Shown: positions 8,747 to 18,054, numbered from the stretch's first letter. The stretch: DNA of 35,397 nucleotides from Ruminococcus sp. (GCA_024403935.1 JAKSQV010000015.1:1-35397), one strand, 5' to 3'. Notes: generated from the sequence alone by a model not told the origin. Made by a program: numbers and translations.

Positions 8747-8775
8747 TTGCAATATCACCGAATCTGTGGTATAAT
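8747..8775 (+). promoter_or_regulatory. Promoter of pth-mfd
   Basis: TTGCAA (8747-8752), 17 bases, TATAAT (8770-8775), just after the T-run at 8731-8737. The pth ATG at 8808 follows an AAGGAGAG site. Confidence 0.8.
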
Positions 8776-8807
8776 AATCGAACATAAGTCGATCAAGGAG
8801 AGATATA

Positions 8808-9434
8808 ATGAGTATTTTTGATGCGTTTGACCGTATCGCTGCCAATTCGACAGCGGCAAGAGGTAAAATAGAATATGTGATAGTCGGTCTTGGCAATCCC
8901 GGACTGGAATATGAGGGAAGCAGACATAATGCCGGCTTTTTCACGATAGACCTTCTCGCCGAACAGCTCGGTGAGAAAATAGACCGTCTGCGTTTCAAGG
9001 GCAAGACTGCCGAAGTCACCATCGAAGGCAAACGCTGCCTGCTGCTCAAGCCCACCACATATATGAACAACAGCGGTGAAGCAGTAGTACAGGCTCTGGA
9101 ATTCTACAAAATAGACACAGCGAACCTCATCGTCATATACGATGACATTTCCCTTGAGCCGGGCAGGCTCCGTATCCGCCGCAAGGGCAGTCACGGCGGT
9201 CACAACGGTATCAGGAGCATCATCGAGCTTACAGGCAAGGATGACTTCCCCCGTGTAAACATTGGATTCGGCAAGAAGCCTCATCCCGATTATGACCTCG
9301 CAAAATGGGTACTTGGCAAGTTCTCAGCTGACGGCAAGGCAAAGCTTGCAGAAGCTGCCGCAAATGCCTGCGAGTGCATAAAGCTCATGGTTCAGGACAA
9401 GACTGACGAGGCAATGAACAAGTATAATTCGTAA
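8808..9434 (+). CDS. pth: Peptidyl-tRNA hydrolase
   Basis: This cytoplasmic enzyme cleaves peptidyl-tRNA released by drop-off during translation and recycles the tRNA. Visible family motifs are VGLGNPGLEY, SRHNAGFFTIDLL with the catalytic His at residue 40, KPTTYMNNSGEAV, and YDDISLEPGRLRIRRKGSHGGHNGI with the catalytic Asp and the substrate-clamping region. The 208-residue protein carries about 20 extra residues at the N-terminus compared with short forms such as the E. coli enzyme, whose His is at position 20. The AAGGAGAG site before the ATG supports this start. mfd begins 21 bases after the stop, the pth-mfd order found in many Firmicutes. Confidence 0.96.
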   Translation: MSIFDAFDRIAANSTAARGKIEYVIVGLGNPGLEYEGSRHNAGFFTIDLLAEQLGEKIDRLRFKGKTAEVTIEGKRCLLLKPTTYMNNSGEAVVQALEFYKIDTANLIVIYDDISLEPGRLRIRRKGSHGGHNGIRSIIELTGKDDFPRVNIGFGKKPHPDYDLAKWVLGKFSADGKAKLAEAAANACECIKLMVQDKTDEAMNKYNS

Positions 9435-9455
9435 TGCGTAAGCATCTGGTGTGGT

Positions 9456-12400
9456 ATGAAGATATTCAGGGACATATTCTGTGAGCTCTCGGGGTATAAA
9501 AGCGTTCGGGATGCTATCGAAAAAAACATTTCACCCGTCTCCGTGACGGGTCTTTCGCATATACACAGGGCGCAGCTTATTGACGCTGTCAGCTCTGACA
9601 AAATCAGCCTTGTTATCACAGGCAGCGAGGCTGAGGCAAAGAAGCTGTGTGATGACATCAATATGATGTCAGGCAGCGAGAAAGCTGTACTCTTCCCGTC
9701 AAAGGAGCTTGTGTTCACCCCCGTGGAAAGTGCAAACCGTGAGTACGAGTATATGCGTGTATCTGCACTTGCAAAAGCACTGCACGGAAGCTGCAGTGTG
9801 ATATGTGCAAGCATCGAAGCCGTAATGCAGCCTGTTATACCTGTCGGTGTACTTATCGCAGCAGAGCTAAGGCTCACGGCAGGACAGGAAACAGACCGCG
9901 AAAAGCTCTGTCTCTCACTCGCCGAAAGCGGTTATCAGCGCAGCGAAAAGGTCGAAGGAGCTTCGCAGTTTTCAGTGCGCGGCGACATAATCGACATCTT
10001 CCCTGTTCAGGCTGATAAGCCAGTCCGTATCGAGCTGTGGGGCGACGAGATAGAGAGCATATCCGAATTCGATACTGACACGCAACGCCGCTCGGATGTC
10101 CGGCTTGAAAGTGTCGATATTTCACCTGCCGGTGAGACCATCTGTAATGGCATCGAACTTGCCGACAAGATTGAGGAGCTGTGCAAAAAGGTGCGCGGCA
10201 AGCGTATGGAGCTCGTGCGCGAGAATCTCGGTGCAGACGTACGCAGACTGCGTGCAGGAGAGTTCCCTCCCCATATAATGAAATATTACCCCCTCATCTA
10301 CGGCGAACCATCCACTGTTTTCGATTATGCTGACGGAGCTGTGCTGTTCAGCGATTTCTCCGCAGTCGCCGACAGTGCGTCAGGAATAACCATGCGCTGC
10401 AATGAGGACATAAAGGTGCTGCTTGAGAACGGTCAGCTTTGCAGAGGGCTTGATACCTGCTGCCTTGAGCTTGCTAAGATTCAGCAGCTCGCCGAGAAAA
10501 AGCCGTGCATCTACATGAGCAGCTTCCTTCAGGGCGGAGAGCGTATCGAATACAAGCGGCTTGTCAGCTTTGAAGCTATGCAGACAGCATTCTGGAGCGG
10601 TGAGCTGAAACAGCTCGTTGAGGATATAAGCAGCTACAAGGAGCGTAAATACCGCATTCTCCTTTGTGCAGGAAGCGAAAAGACACTGCCGATCATTCGT
10701 CAGGACCTTGAGGATGCAGGCATCCCCTGCGATATTGCCGCAGACGGCATTGAGCCCCGTGCAGGACGTGTTGTACTGATGTCCGGCAGCCTTAGCAGCG
10801 GTTTTGAGTACCCCGAGAACAAGACAGTCCTCATCACTCAGGGACGAGCTATGGATTCTGTACGCAAGCGCAAAGTCCGCAAAAAGAACAAAGCGGAGGA
10901 AATACGCAGCCTTGCCGATATAACAGAGGGTGACCTTGTCGTACACAGCGCACACGGCATCGGACGCTTCATAGGCATACGCAAGCTTGAATTTGACGGC
11001 GTTATAAAAGACTACATAACCATTCAGTATGCAGGTACGGATAAGCTGTACATCCCTGTAACACAGCTCGATATGGTGTCGAAATACATCGGGCCGCGTG
11101 ATGACAGCGGTGTTAAGCTAAACAAGCTCAGCTCAGGCGAGTGGCAGCGCACACGCAGCAATGTCAAGCGTGCTGTCAAGGATATGGCACACGAGCTGAC
11201 GGCTCTCTATGCCAAGCGTGAACAGAGCGAGGGATTCGCTTTCTATCCCGACGATGAGATACAGCACGACTTCGAGGAGCGTTTCCCCTACGTCGAGACC
11301 GACGACCAGCTCACAGCCATTGCCGAAATAAAGTCCGATATGGAGCGTTCACGCCCGATGGAACGCCTGCTCTGCGGAGATGTCGGCTTCGGCAAAACGG
11401 AGGTGGCATTCCGCGCGGCAATGAAGTGTATCCTTTCAGGAAAGCAGTGTGCTGTACTCGCGCCAACGACGGTCCTCGCATACCAGCACTACCAGACGGC
11501 TCTGCGCCGCTTCGAGCACTTCCCCGTAAACGTGGAGCTTCTCAGCCGTTACCGCTCTCCGAAGCAGCAGACGGAGATACTCAAAAAGCTCTCACAGGGG
11601 CGCATAGACCTCCTTATCGGTACGCACAAGATAATCCAGAAAAGTGTTGTATTCAAAGACCTCGGACTTGCTATAATCGACGAAGAACAGCGATTCGGAG
11701 TAGCTCACAAGGAAAAATTCAAGGAGAGCTTTTCAGGCGTGGATGTGCTCATGCTCTCTGCAACGCCTATCCCCCGTACACTGAATATGGCAATGAGCGG
11801 TATCCGTGATATGTCCGTACTTGAGGAACCGCCGCAGGACAGATACCCTGTCCAGACCTATGTTATCGAATATAATACGGCAACGGTCATTCAGGCGATA
11901 GTGCGCGAGCTCCGCAGAGGTGGACAGGTCTACTATATCCACAACCGCGTCGAGACCATCACAGCCTGTGCCGACAGGCTCCAGCAGCTCCTGCCCGATG
12001 CCCGTATCGCCGTGGCTCACGGACAGATGAGCGAGGACGAGATGAGCGACATCTGGGAGCAGCTCGTTGAACACGTTATAGATATTCTCGTATGCACCAC
12101 AATTATCGAAACGGGTGTGGACGTTCCGAACGTCAATACCCTCATTATCGAGGATTCTGACCGCTTCGGACTTTCACAGCTCTATCAGCTCCGCGGACGT
12201 GTCGGACGTTCAAACCGCCGCGGATATGCGTATTTCACTTACAGGCGTGATAAGGTCCTCACTGAGATAGCAACAAAGAGGCTCAACGCAATGCGTGAGT
12301 TCACGCAGTTCGGCAGCGGCTTCCGTATAGCCCTGCGTGACCTTGAGATACGCGGCGCAGGCAGTATACTCGGCGGCAGTCAGCACGGTCACATGGAAGC

Positions 12401-12923
12401 TGTCGGCTACGATATGTATTTACAGCTCCTCTCCGAAGCAATAGCCGAGGAAAAGGGCGAGAAGCCTGAAAAAGCCCCCGATTGTCTCGTTGACATCCAG
12501 ACTGATGCTCACATTCCCGAAGAATATATCACCAGCCTCAACCAGCGCATTGACCTTTACAAGAAAATTATGCAGGTCACTCGCGATGAGGACAAATATG
12601 ACCTCATCGACGAGCTCATCGACCGCTACGGTGAGCCGCCAAAATCTGTTGTCGGGCTCATAGAGGTGTCACTGCTGAGAAACAAGGCGGCACATCTCGG
12701 TATAACTGAAATATCACAGCGGAACGCGCAGATGTATTTCTACACACAGATAATGACCATAGAACAGATTCAGGCACTTTCAGCAGCATACAAAGGAAAA
12801 ATAACGTTCAACGGCTCAGGAAAGGCCTATGTTTCGGTAAAGATCGATCCCAAGACTCTGCCGTTTGAGATGATGAAGAACGTAGTAGCGATACTGGATT
12901 CAGCAGCAGAAAAAAACTGTTAA
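9456..12923 (+). CDS. mfd: Transcription-repair coupling factor
   Basis: Mfd is an ATP-driven DNA translocase that pushes stalled RNA polymerase off lesions and recruits UvrA. All expected modules are present in 1155 residues: the UvrB-like N-terminal part (about 1-340), the RNA-polymerase-interacting CarD-like domain (about 490-560, with GDLVVHSAHGIGRFIGI), the helicase lobes with Walker A GDVGFGKTE (about 641-649), DEEQ (about 744), SATPIPRTL, TTIIETGVDVPN and QLRGRVGRS, and the C-terminal TRCF domain. No strong Shine-Dalgarno precedes the ATG (only GGTGTGGT), and it follows pth by 21 bases, so it probably relies on read-through from the pth promoter. No clear hairpin terminator was seen after its stop. 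Confidence 0.97.
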   Translation: MKIFRDIFCELSGYKSVRDAIEKNISPVSVTGLSHIHRAQLIDAVSSDKISLVITGSEAEAKKLCDDINMMSGSEKAVLFPSKELVFTPVESANREYEYMRVSALAKALHGSCSVICASIEAVMQPVIPVGVLIAAELRLTAGQETDREKLCLSLAESGYQRSEKVEGASQFSVRGDIIDIFPVQADKPVRIELWGDEIESISEFDTDTQRRSDVRLESVDISPAGETICNGIELADKIEELCKKVRGKRMELVRENLGADVRRLRAGEFPPHIMKYYPLIYGEPSTVFDYADGAVLFSDFSAVADSASGITMRCNEDIKVLLENGQLCRGLDTCCLELAKIQQLAEKKPCIYMSSFLQGGERIEYKRLVSFEAMQTAFWSGELKQLVEDISSYKERKYRILLCAGSEKTLPIIRQDLEDAGIPCDIAADGIEPRAGRVVLMSGSLSSGFEYPENKTVLITQGRAMDSVRKRKVRKKNKAEEIRSLADITEGDLVVHSAHGIGRFIGIRKLEFDGVIKDYITIQYAGTDKLYIPVTQLDMVSKYIGPRDDSGVKLNKLSSGEWQRTRSNVKRAVKDMAHELTALYAKREQSEGFAFYPDDEIQHDFEERFPYVETDDQLTAIAEIKSDMERSRPMERLLCGDVGFGKTEVAFRAAMKCILSGKQCAVLAPTTVLAYQHYQTALRRFEHFPVNVELLSRYRSPKQQTEILKKLSQGRIDLLIGTHKIIQKSVVFKDLGLAIIDEEQRFGVAHKEKFKESFSGVDVLMLSATPIPRTLNMAMSGIRDMSVLEEPPQDRYPVQTYVIEYNTATVIQAIVRELRRGGQVYYIHNRVETITACADRLQQLLPDARIAVAHGQMSEDEMSDIWEQLVEHVIDILVCTTIIETGVDVPNVNTLIIEDSDRFGLSQLYQLRGRVGRSNRRGYAYFTYRRDKVLTEIATKRLNAMREFTQFGSGFRIALRDLEIRGAGSILGGSQHGHMEAVGYDMYLQLLSEAIAEEKGEKPEKAPDCLVDIQTDAHIPEEYITSLNQRIDLYKKIMQVTRDEDKYDLIDELIDRYGEPPKSVVGLIEVSLLRNKAAHLGITEISQRNAQMYFYTQIMTIEQIQALSAAYKGKITFNGSGKAYVSVKIDPKTLPFEMMKNVVAILDSAAEKNC

Positions 12924-13075
12924 AAATGCCTTGCTTTGCATCAGATGCCACTATCAACATTGTGCAAACTGCCACTTTACTTTATTATATATTTATGCTA
13001 AAATGATTTTATAATAATTGTGCGCATTCTTCTATATTTCGCCGCTTATACGCACATAAGTAAGGAGTTTATATT

Positions 13076-13846
13076 ATGAAGAAGAACAAGGTACTCGCAG
13101 CTATGGCTGCATCAATCGTTGCCGCTTCTGCTTTTGCTGCAACAACCCTCTCTGCAAATGCTGCCGCTGAAACTTATCCCGAAAGCTATACTGTTATGCT
13201 CGCAGGTACAGTAAGCGGCATAGACATCGGTTGGAGCAATACTGATGCCAAGGACAGCAACTCTGTAAAAATTGACAAGAACGGCACATACACTATCAAA
13301 GTTGACGGCTCAAAGGGCGGAGATCAGGGAGATTCTACATGGGCAATGGCTATCCGTTCAACCGATTTCAACGCTTTTGATTACGGCGATGATGGTGATG
13401 ATTTCGCTACAGCTATCGAAAAGGGTCAGGTTGATGTCAAGATCGATTCTGTAAAGATCAACGGTGAGGAGAAGCTCAACGGTACTGCTTCTCAGCTCAT
13501 TGCTGATGATGACGGAAACAACTTCCGCGTTAACATCTACAACAAGTGGGGCAACGACTATGCTATCGTTGATGCCGCACAGTCATTCACAGGTGATGTT
13601 GAGGTCAAGTTCACAGTAAGCGGTCTCAAGTTCGGAGATCAGACTGCTGCTGAGACAACCACAGAAGCTGCTGCTACAACCACAGGTTCAACAACCACCA
13701 CAACATCAGGCTCAAGCACAGCTAAGGCAACTACCACAAAGAGCGGTGAAGCTTCCGCTAAGACAGGAGATGCAGGCGTTGCTGTTGCAGTTGCTGCACT
13801 CGGTCTTGCTGCTGCTACAGCTTTTGCAGTAAGAAAAAAGGACTGA
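13076..13846 (+). CDS. Secreted, probably sortase-anchored surface protein with Thr-rich stalk
   Basis: The 256-residue protein has a clear signal peptide (MKKNKVLAAMAAS... with an ANAA cleavage region near residue 30). A globular part follows (about 35-190), rich in Asp, Gly and aromatic residues and looking like a beta-sandwich (SYTVMLAGTVSGIDIGW, TWAMAIRSTDF), then a Thr/Ser/Ala-rich stalk (about 192-225), and a C-terminal sorting-type tail: SAKTGD, a hydrophobic Ala/Val run and RKKD. The TG motif lacks the classical Leu-Pro, so it is a variant signal. A carbohydrate-binding role is plausible for the fold and organism but is not shown. ATG follows AAGGAG. An imperfect hairpin after the stop separates it from the lipoprotein gene. 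Confidence 0.85.
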   Translation: MKKNKVLAAMAASIVAASAFAATTLSANAAAETYPESYTVMLAGTVSGIDIGWSNTDAKDSNSVKIDKNGTYTIKVDGSKGGDQGDSTWAMAIRSTDFNAFDYGDDGDDFATAIEKGQVDVKIDSVKINGEEKLNGTASQLIADDDGNNFRVNIYNKWGNDYAIVDAAQSFTGDVEVKFTVSGLKFGDQTAAETTTEAAATTTGSTTTTTSGSSTAKATTTKSGEASAKTGDAGVAVAVAALGLAAATAFAVRKKD

Positions 13847-13875
13847 TTTAGTCTGAATCATCTGCTATAACGGTA

Positions 13876-13902
13876 ATGCCCTCTGCTTGCAGGGGGCATT
13901 TC
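13876..13902 (+). terminator. Probable terminator or attenuating hairpin
   Basis: ATGCCC (13876-13881) pairs with GGGCAT (13894-13899), and the inner CTGC/GCAG extends the helix. The T-tail is short (TTTCT), so some transcription may continue into the lipoprotein gene. Confidence 0.55.
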
Positions 13903-13923
13903 TGATAGAAAGGGGATACCGAT

Positions 13924-14805
13924 ATGGAATATAAAATGATACTTGCAAGTGCTCTGACACTTACTCTCGCGGCTGCTGTGACAGGCTGCGGAGAAAAGGA
14001 CTCCTCGTCCGAGAGCTCCGAGCCCGTGACAACTGCCGCAACAGAAGCTCAGACAGTCGAAGCAACCGAAGAGACAACTGAAGCTCCTGAGCCTCCGAAG
14101 CCCGTTGATGCTACAGATCCCAACGCAATAACCTTTGATGACGGAGACTTCTCCTTCGCTTCTCCCAAGACAGGCGATGATGACTCTGCACAGGGTACTC
14201 TTGAGGTGGTCGAAGTTCAGGGCAACAAGATGCTTCGCTTTACCGATGACGGCTCAAACTGTGCAAACGGTACAGTTCAGAAGATACAGATCGACGCAGT
14301 AAGACTCCTCAGCCACGAGAACGTTGCCAAGGTACGTTCCATCGAATTTGATATATACGCTGATGCAACTGCCTCCGACTTCAAGAACGATGACGGAGAT
14401 ATGCTCAAAGCTCCCGGCTGGATCGGCGGCGGCGGCGGTGCGAACGTTGCGGGCGACAAGTGGTATCAGTTCGGCGAATGGAGCGGCGGTGAGTACAACT
14501 TCGAGATGTCGGGCGCCGCTCATGCCGAGTTCAAGTTCGTACTCGCAGCAGGAGGACAATGCTGGGACGAGACAATGGAGGAGGCAGTATTTCTCATTAT
14601 GAGATGGGGTGCCCAGAACGAAGGCAATATGTATGTTGACAACATCGTGTTCCTTGACGAAGAAGGCAATTCACTCCCGATAGAGAAGTCCGAAGCACCG
14701 CTCACCGAAGCTGATGCTGAAACTGCTGCTGATGCCGAGACTGCTGACGAGCCTGTTACCGAAACTCAGGCTGAGGAAGAAAGTGCTCCGTCTGACGCAC
14801 AGTGA
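13924..14805 (+). CDS. Lipoprotein with a beta-sandwich, carbohydrate-binding-like core
   Basis: The 293-residue protein starts with a lipoprotein signal peptide ending in the lipobox AVTGC, Cys at about residue 22. A Ser/Thr/Glu linker follows (about 25-60), then a core (about 65-255) with FDDGDFSFASPKTGD, RSIEFDIYADA, WIGGGGGAN, KWYQFGEW and MYVDNIVFLDEEGN. This pattern, ending in a strand with YVDNIVF, is typical of carbohydrate-binding modules and related galactose-binding folds. An acidic Ala/Glu/Thr-rich tail follows. It is probably tethered to the outer face of the membrane. It follows the wall-anchored protein by 77 bases. A specific ligand cannot be named. Confidence 0.82.
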   Translation: MEYKMILASALTLTLAAAVTGCGEKDSSSESSEPVTTAATEAQTVEATEETTEAPEPPKPVDATDPNAITFDDGDFSFASPKTGDDDSAQGTLEVVEVQGNKMLRFTDDGSNCANGTVQKIQIDAVRLLSHENVAKVRSIEFDIYADATASDFKNDDGDMLKAPGWIGGGGGANVAGDKWYQFGEWSGGEYNFEMSGAAHAEFKFVLAAGGQCWDETMEEAVFLIMRWGAQNEGNMYVDNIVFLDEEGNSLPIEKSEAPLTEADAETAADAETADEPVTETQAEEESAPSDAQ

Positions 14806-14836
14806 CCAAGAAATAATACGTTTTCAATAATATGCT

Positions 14837-14881
14837 GCCCTTAACGGAAAAACAGGTTACCTGCAATTTGCCGAAGAGGGC
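14837..14881 (+). repeat. RNA-like repeat element, short form (copy 1)
   Basis: The element folds as GCCCTT/AGAGGGC-type outer pairing, a symmetric AA/AA internal loop, CGG/CCG, and a short inner hairpin CAGG-TTA-CCTG. The 14 bases CCCTTAACGGAAAA are identical to copy 2 (21814-21827, opposite strand), and GCCGAAGAGGGC matches copy 2's GCCGAAAGGGGC. It lies about 30 bases after the lipoprotein stop and just before a strong terminator. Confidence 0.65.
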
Positions 14882-14889
14882 TCCACCTG

Positions 14890-14920
14890 CCGAGCCTTGA
14901 TATCAAGGCTCGGTTTTTTT
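14890..14920 (+). terminator. Strong terminator after the lipoprotein gene
   Basis: CCGAGCCTTGA (14890-14900) and TCAAGGCTCGG (14903-14913) are perfect complements and are followed by seven T. Confidence 0.95.
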
Positions 14921-14954
14921 GTAACCGCTCGTCAATGGGAAGCTCCGCCTGACC

Positions 14955-14983
14955 TTGAAAAAGAACTTCTTTTGTGTTATAAT
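14955..14983 (+). promoter_or_regulatory. Promoter of the NRPS-like gene
   Basis: TTGAAA (14955-14960), 17 bases, TATAAT (14978-14983). The ATG at 15034 follows an AGGAAAGGA stretch. Confidence 0.75.
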
Positions 14984-15033
14984 ATGATGCAGGCAGTATC
15001 ATCTGTATTTTTCAGGAAAGGACGTTCTACCAC

Positions 15034-17961
15034 ATGTTTACCGATATATTTATTGAAAACTGCACTGCTCATCCCGATGAAACAGCAGTTATTGACATAA
15101 AGACAAACGCTCACATCACATACGGAGAGATGTATCATCTGTCCGGCAAAGTTTACAGCTATCTTAAAGAGAACGGCATAGGCAGGGAAAGCGTCGTAAT
15201 GATAACCCTTCCGCGCGGCACCATGCCTATTGTCGCAATGCTCGGTGTATGGCGCGCAGGTGCAGCCTTTGTCATGCTCGAGCCCGACTACCCTGAAAAG
15301 AAAAAGGAATTCGTCAGACAGAATGCAGAATGCAGGCTGGTCATTGACAGCACTCTTTTCAGCGAGATCATGAAATGCGAGCCCTTGAACGGATGTGAAA
15401 AAGCTGATCCGCACGATCTCGCCTACATAATATACACATCAGGTACAACCGGTGATCCCAAGGGCGTTCTTCATGAATACGGCACTCTTGATTACTGTGT
15501 AAGAGCCATGCCCTACGGCGGAAATGAACTCATTTCCATCGGAGACAGAGCCCTGCTCCTGTCACCTCTGCATTTTACAGCTTCACTCATGCTGATAGAA
15601 TCCACGATATATAACTGCGCCGCCATTGTTGTGCTGCCTCTTGAATCAACAAGAAATATTGAAAGGCTGTATTCGGTAATGTCGGATTACAGCATCAACG
15701 TCGGATTTTTCACGCCCTCCCTGCTCAGACTCATACCACGCTTCCCCAGCAGTATAAAGCGTATCATAACGGGTGCAGAGCCTGTAAACAACATATACTA
15801 TGACGGTATCGAGGTCTATGGGAAATACGCTCAGTCAGAATCAGGCTACAGCATACTTAGCTGCCTGATAGACAGGAAATATGATACTGCTCCTGCGGGC
15901 AAAGAAACCATTGAAGAAGCAGGAGTATGCATCATCAGAGAAAACGGTGAGCACGTTAAAGGTGATGAGGTCGGAGAGATATGCTTCAGGAATCCGTATT
16001 TCAGAGGCTATCTCGGTCTTCCTGAAAAAAACAGCGAACTGTTCTTCAACGGCATGGTCAGAACAGGAGATATGGGCAGATATCTACCAGACGGAAATAT
16101 TGTCATCTGCGGACGAACGGATGACATGGTCAAGATAAACGGCAACCGTGTTGAACCTGCCGAGATAGAAAAAGCTGTTAAAGATGTGCTCGGTGTTGAC
16201 TGGGCTGCGGCAAGGGCTTTCAACGAAGGCGGAAGGAGCTTCATCTGTGCCTATTACGTTGACGAGCCGCGTGTGGACATCGAATCTGCAAAGGATATTC
16301 TCAGAAAAAATCTTGCCTCATATATGGTTCCGGCTTATTTCATGCGGATAGACAGTATCCCCTCCAATGAAAACGGAAAGTTCAGAAGAAACGCTCTTCC
16401 CGTTCCTGATTCAAGCGAACGTCACAGCACATATACCGCACCTGTCGGCGAAACTGAAACTCTGCTCTGCGATGCCATGCAGAAGGTGCTGAAGCTTGAA
16501 AAGGTCGGCGCGTGTGATGATTTCTACGAGATCGGCGGAGATTCTCTTGCATCGATCGAGCTGATAACTCTGCTGAACTGGGAACTCCTTGAGGGAACAA
16601 TGCTGTATGAGGGACGCACTCCGCGAAGGATAGCCGCACTTTACGATACAGCCGTTGCCGGTCAGCATCAGAGCGCTGATGAGCGGAATCAGAAAGCACT
16701 CGACAGAGATCAACCCCTTTCGGGCGAACAGGTCTATATGTTTGACTACCAGTGCTATATCCCCCACTCTACTGTGTGGAACCTGCCTGTACTGCTGAAG
16801 CTTGACGGCTCAGTCGATATCGACAGAGTCAAGTCCGCTGTCGATATCTGCCTTAAAGCACACCCTGTATTCTCGACAGTATATGTTTTCAACAATGACA
16901 GCAATCTCGTTCAGCGTTATGACCGCAGCAAGGTATTTGACACCCCGATAGAGGATATAAGCGAAAGAGAATTCGTTGACCTCTGTGAAACTCTGGTACA
17001 GCCGTATAAGCTTATTGATCAGCCTCTGTACAGAGTGCGCCTCTTCAGAACTGAAAGAGGCGGTTATCTGTTCATTGATATGCATCACAGCATTTCGGAC
17101 GGCACCTCGCTCCATATACTCGTTGAGGACATCTGCAAGGCTTACGAAGGCATTCAGCCTGCGGCTGACTACTATTACCTCAATCTTGAGGAGAGAAGAA
17201 AAGACCGCGCTTCACATCTGTACGAAAAGGGAAGACAATACTATTCCGAGACCTTTGACAAGTATGAATGGTCAACCGTACTTGACATTGATGTTGATAC
17301 AACCGAAAACGTCTACGGCAATATGTCGTCAATGCTGCCTATCGAACAGCAGGGATATGACAACATCCAGCACGTTTTCGGATGCGGCAAAAACGGCTTT
17401 TTCATTGCAGCAGCCGTTCTTGCGCTTCATATATACAACAAAAAAGACAACATCTTTGCATCATGGATATACAACGGCAGGCAGAAAAACATCGAACAGC
17501 ACGTTATAGGTACGCTTATCCGATGCCTTTATGTCGGAGTTCGTTTCCATGACGGAATGAAGCTGTCCGAGCTGTTTAAAAGTATTTCCGACCAGATAAA
17601 CAACGGCATTTTCTATTCGTGCTATCCCTTTGTAGGACTCAATCAGGCGTGCGAGGAAAGCGATGACGCTTCCGTGATCTATCAGTCCGACCTGAGGACA
17701 CTCAGCTCTGTCAACGATATGAAGTTCACTCTTGTTGACCTGCCTGACAAGGCGGATTCGGCTGACAACTACCTTGACATCGAGATACACGATACCGATG
17801 AGGGCTGCAAGGTATACCTTGATTATAATGCATCCGTCTACAAAAAGGAAAGCATAAACAAATTCCGCAAGCTATTCACCAAGATAACCTGCTGCTTTGT
17901 TGAGCATACAGACGAACCCGATATACTTATCAGCCGTATCATTGACGAGATCACAGGCTGA
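15034..17961 (+). CDS. Stand-alone NRPS-like protein: adenylation, carrier, condensation domains
   Basis: The 975-residue protein has three domains in order. The adenylation domain (about 1-460) has YIIYTSGTTGDPKG at about 131-144, GRTDDMVKINGNRVEPAEIE at about 360-379 and NGKFRRNAL at about 447. The carrier domain has DDFYEIGGDSLASIEL with Ser504 as the phosphopantetheine site. The condensation domain (about 555-975) has HHSISDG, His684 to Gly690, so its catalytic His is intact. There is no thioesterase, reductase or second module, and no phosphopantetheinyl transferase nearby. The A4 motif reads HFTAS where amino-acid-activating domains have FDxS, so the Asp that binds the alpha-amino group is replaced by Thr. 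I infer an acid that is not an ordinary alpha-amino acid, joined by the condensation domain to a free amine. It is monocistronic; the product is unknown. Confidence 0.9.
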   Translation: MFTDIFIENCTAHPDETAVIDIKTNAHITYGEMYHLSGKVYSYLKENGIGRESVVMITLPRGTMPIVAMLGVWRAGAAFVMLEPDYPEKKKEFVRQNAECRLVIDSTLFSEIMKCEPLNGCEKADPHDLAYIIYTSGTTGDPKGVLHEYGTLDYCVRAMPYGGNELISIGDRALLLSPLHFTASLMLIESTIYNCAAIVVLPLESTRNIERLYSVMSDYSINVGFFTPSLLRLIPRFPSSIKRIITGAEPVNNIYYDGIEVYGKYAQSESGYSILSCLIDRKYDTAPAGKETIEEAGVCIIRENGEHVKGDEVGEICFRNPYFRGYLGLPEKNSELFFNGMVRTGDMGRYLPDGNIVICGRTDDMVKINGNRVEPAEIEKAVKDVLGVDWAAARAFNEGGRSFICAYYVDEPRVDIESAKDILRKNLASYMVPAYFMRIDSIPSNENGKFRRNALPVPDSSERHSTYTAPVGETETLLCDAMQKVLKLEKVGACDDFYEIGGDSLASIELITLLNWELLEGTMLYEGRTPRRIAALYDTAVAGQHQSADERNQKALDRDQPLSGEQVYMFDYQCYIPHSTVWNLPVLLKLDGSVDIDRVKSAVDICLKAHPVFSTVYVFNNDSNLVQRYDRSKVFDTPIEDISEREFVDLCETLVQPYKLIDQPLYRVRLFRTERGGYLFIDMHHSISDGTSLHILVEDICKAYEGIQPAADYYYLNLEERRKDRASHLYEKGRQYYSETFDKYEWSTVLDIDVDTTENVYGNMSSMLPIEQQGYDNIQHVFGCGKNGFFIAAAVLALHIYNKKDNIFASWIYNGRQKNIEQHVIGTLIRCLYVGVRFHDGMKLSELFKSISDQINNGIFYSCYPFVGLNQACEESDDASVIYQSDLRTLSSVNDMKFTLVDLPDKADSADNYLDIEIHDTDEGCKVYLDYNASVYKKESINKFRKLFTKITCCFVEHTDEPDILISRIIDEITG

Positions 17962-18002
17962 TGATACCGCATTACACATGATATGCGAAAGTCATGGCAA
18001 AC

Positions 18003-18036
18003 AAAAAACAGGCAGATACCTCAGTATCTGCCTGTT
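18003..18036 (-). terminator. Terminator shared by DUF1858 gene and NRPS-like gene
   Basis: A perfect 13-bp helix (18007-18019 with 18024-18036) has a T-run on the minus strand (from the A-run at 18003-18008), so it ends the DUF1858 transcript. On the plus strand only TT follows, but it may still help stop the NRPS transcript. Confidence 0.88.
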
Positions 18037-18054
18037 TCGGTCAGTGATGACTTC

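Noticed and set aside
8612-8821. 69-codon plus-strand ORF across the pth promoter
   Set aside because: It lies over a terminator pair and a consensus promoter, has no ribosome binding site and overlaps the pth start in another frame.
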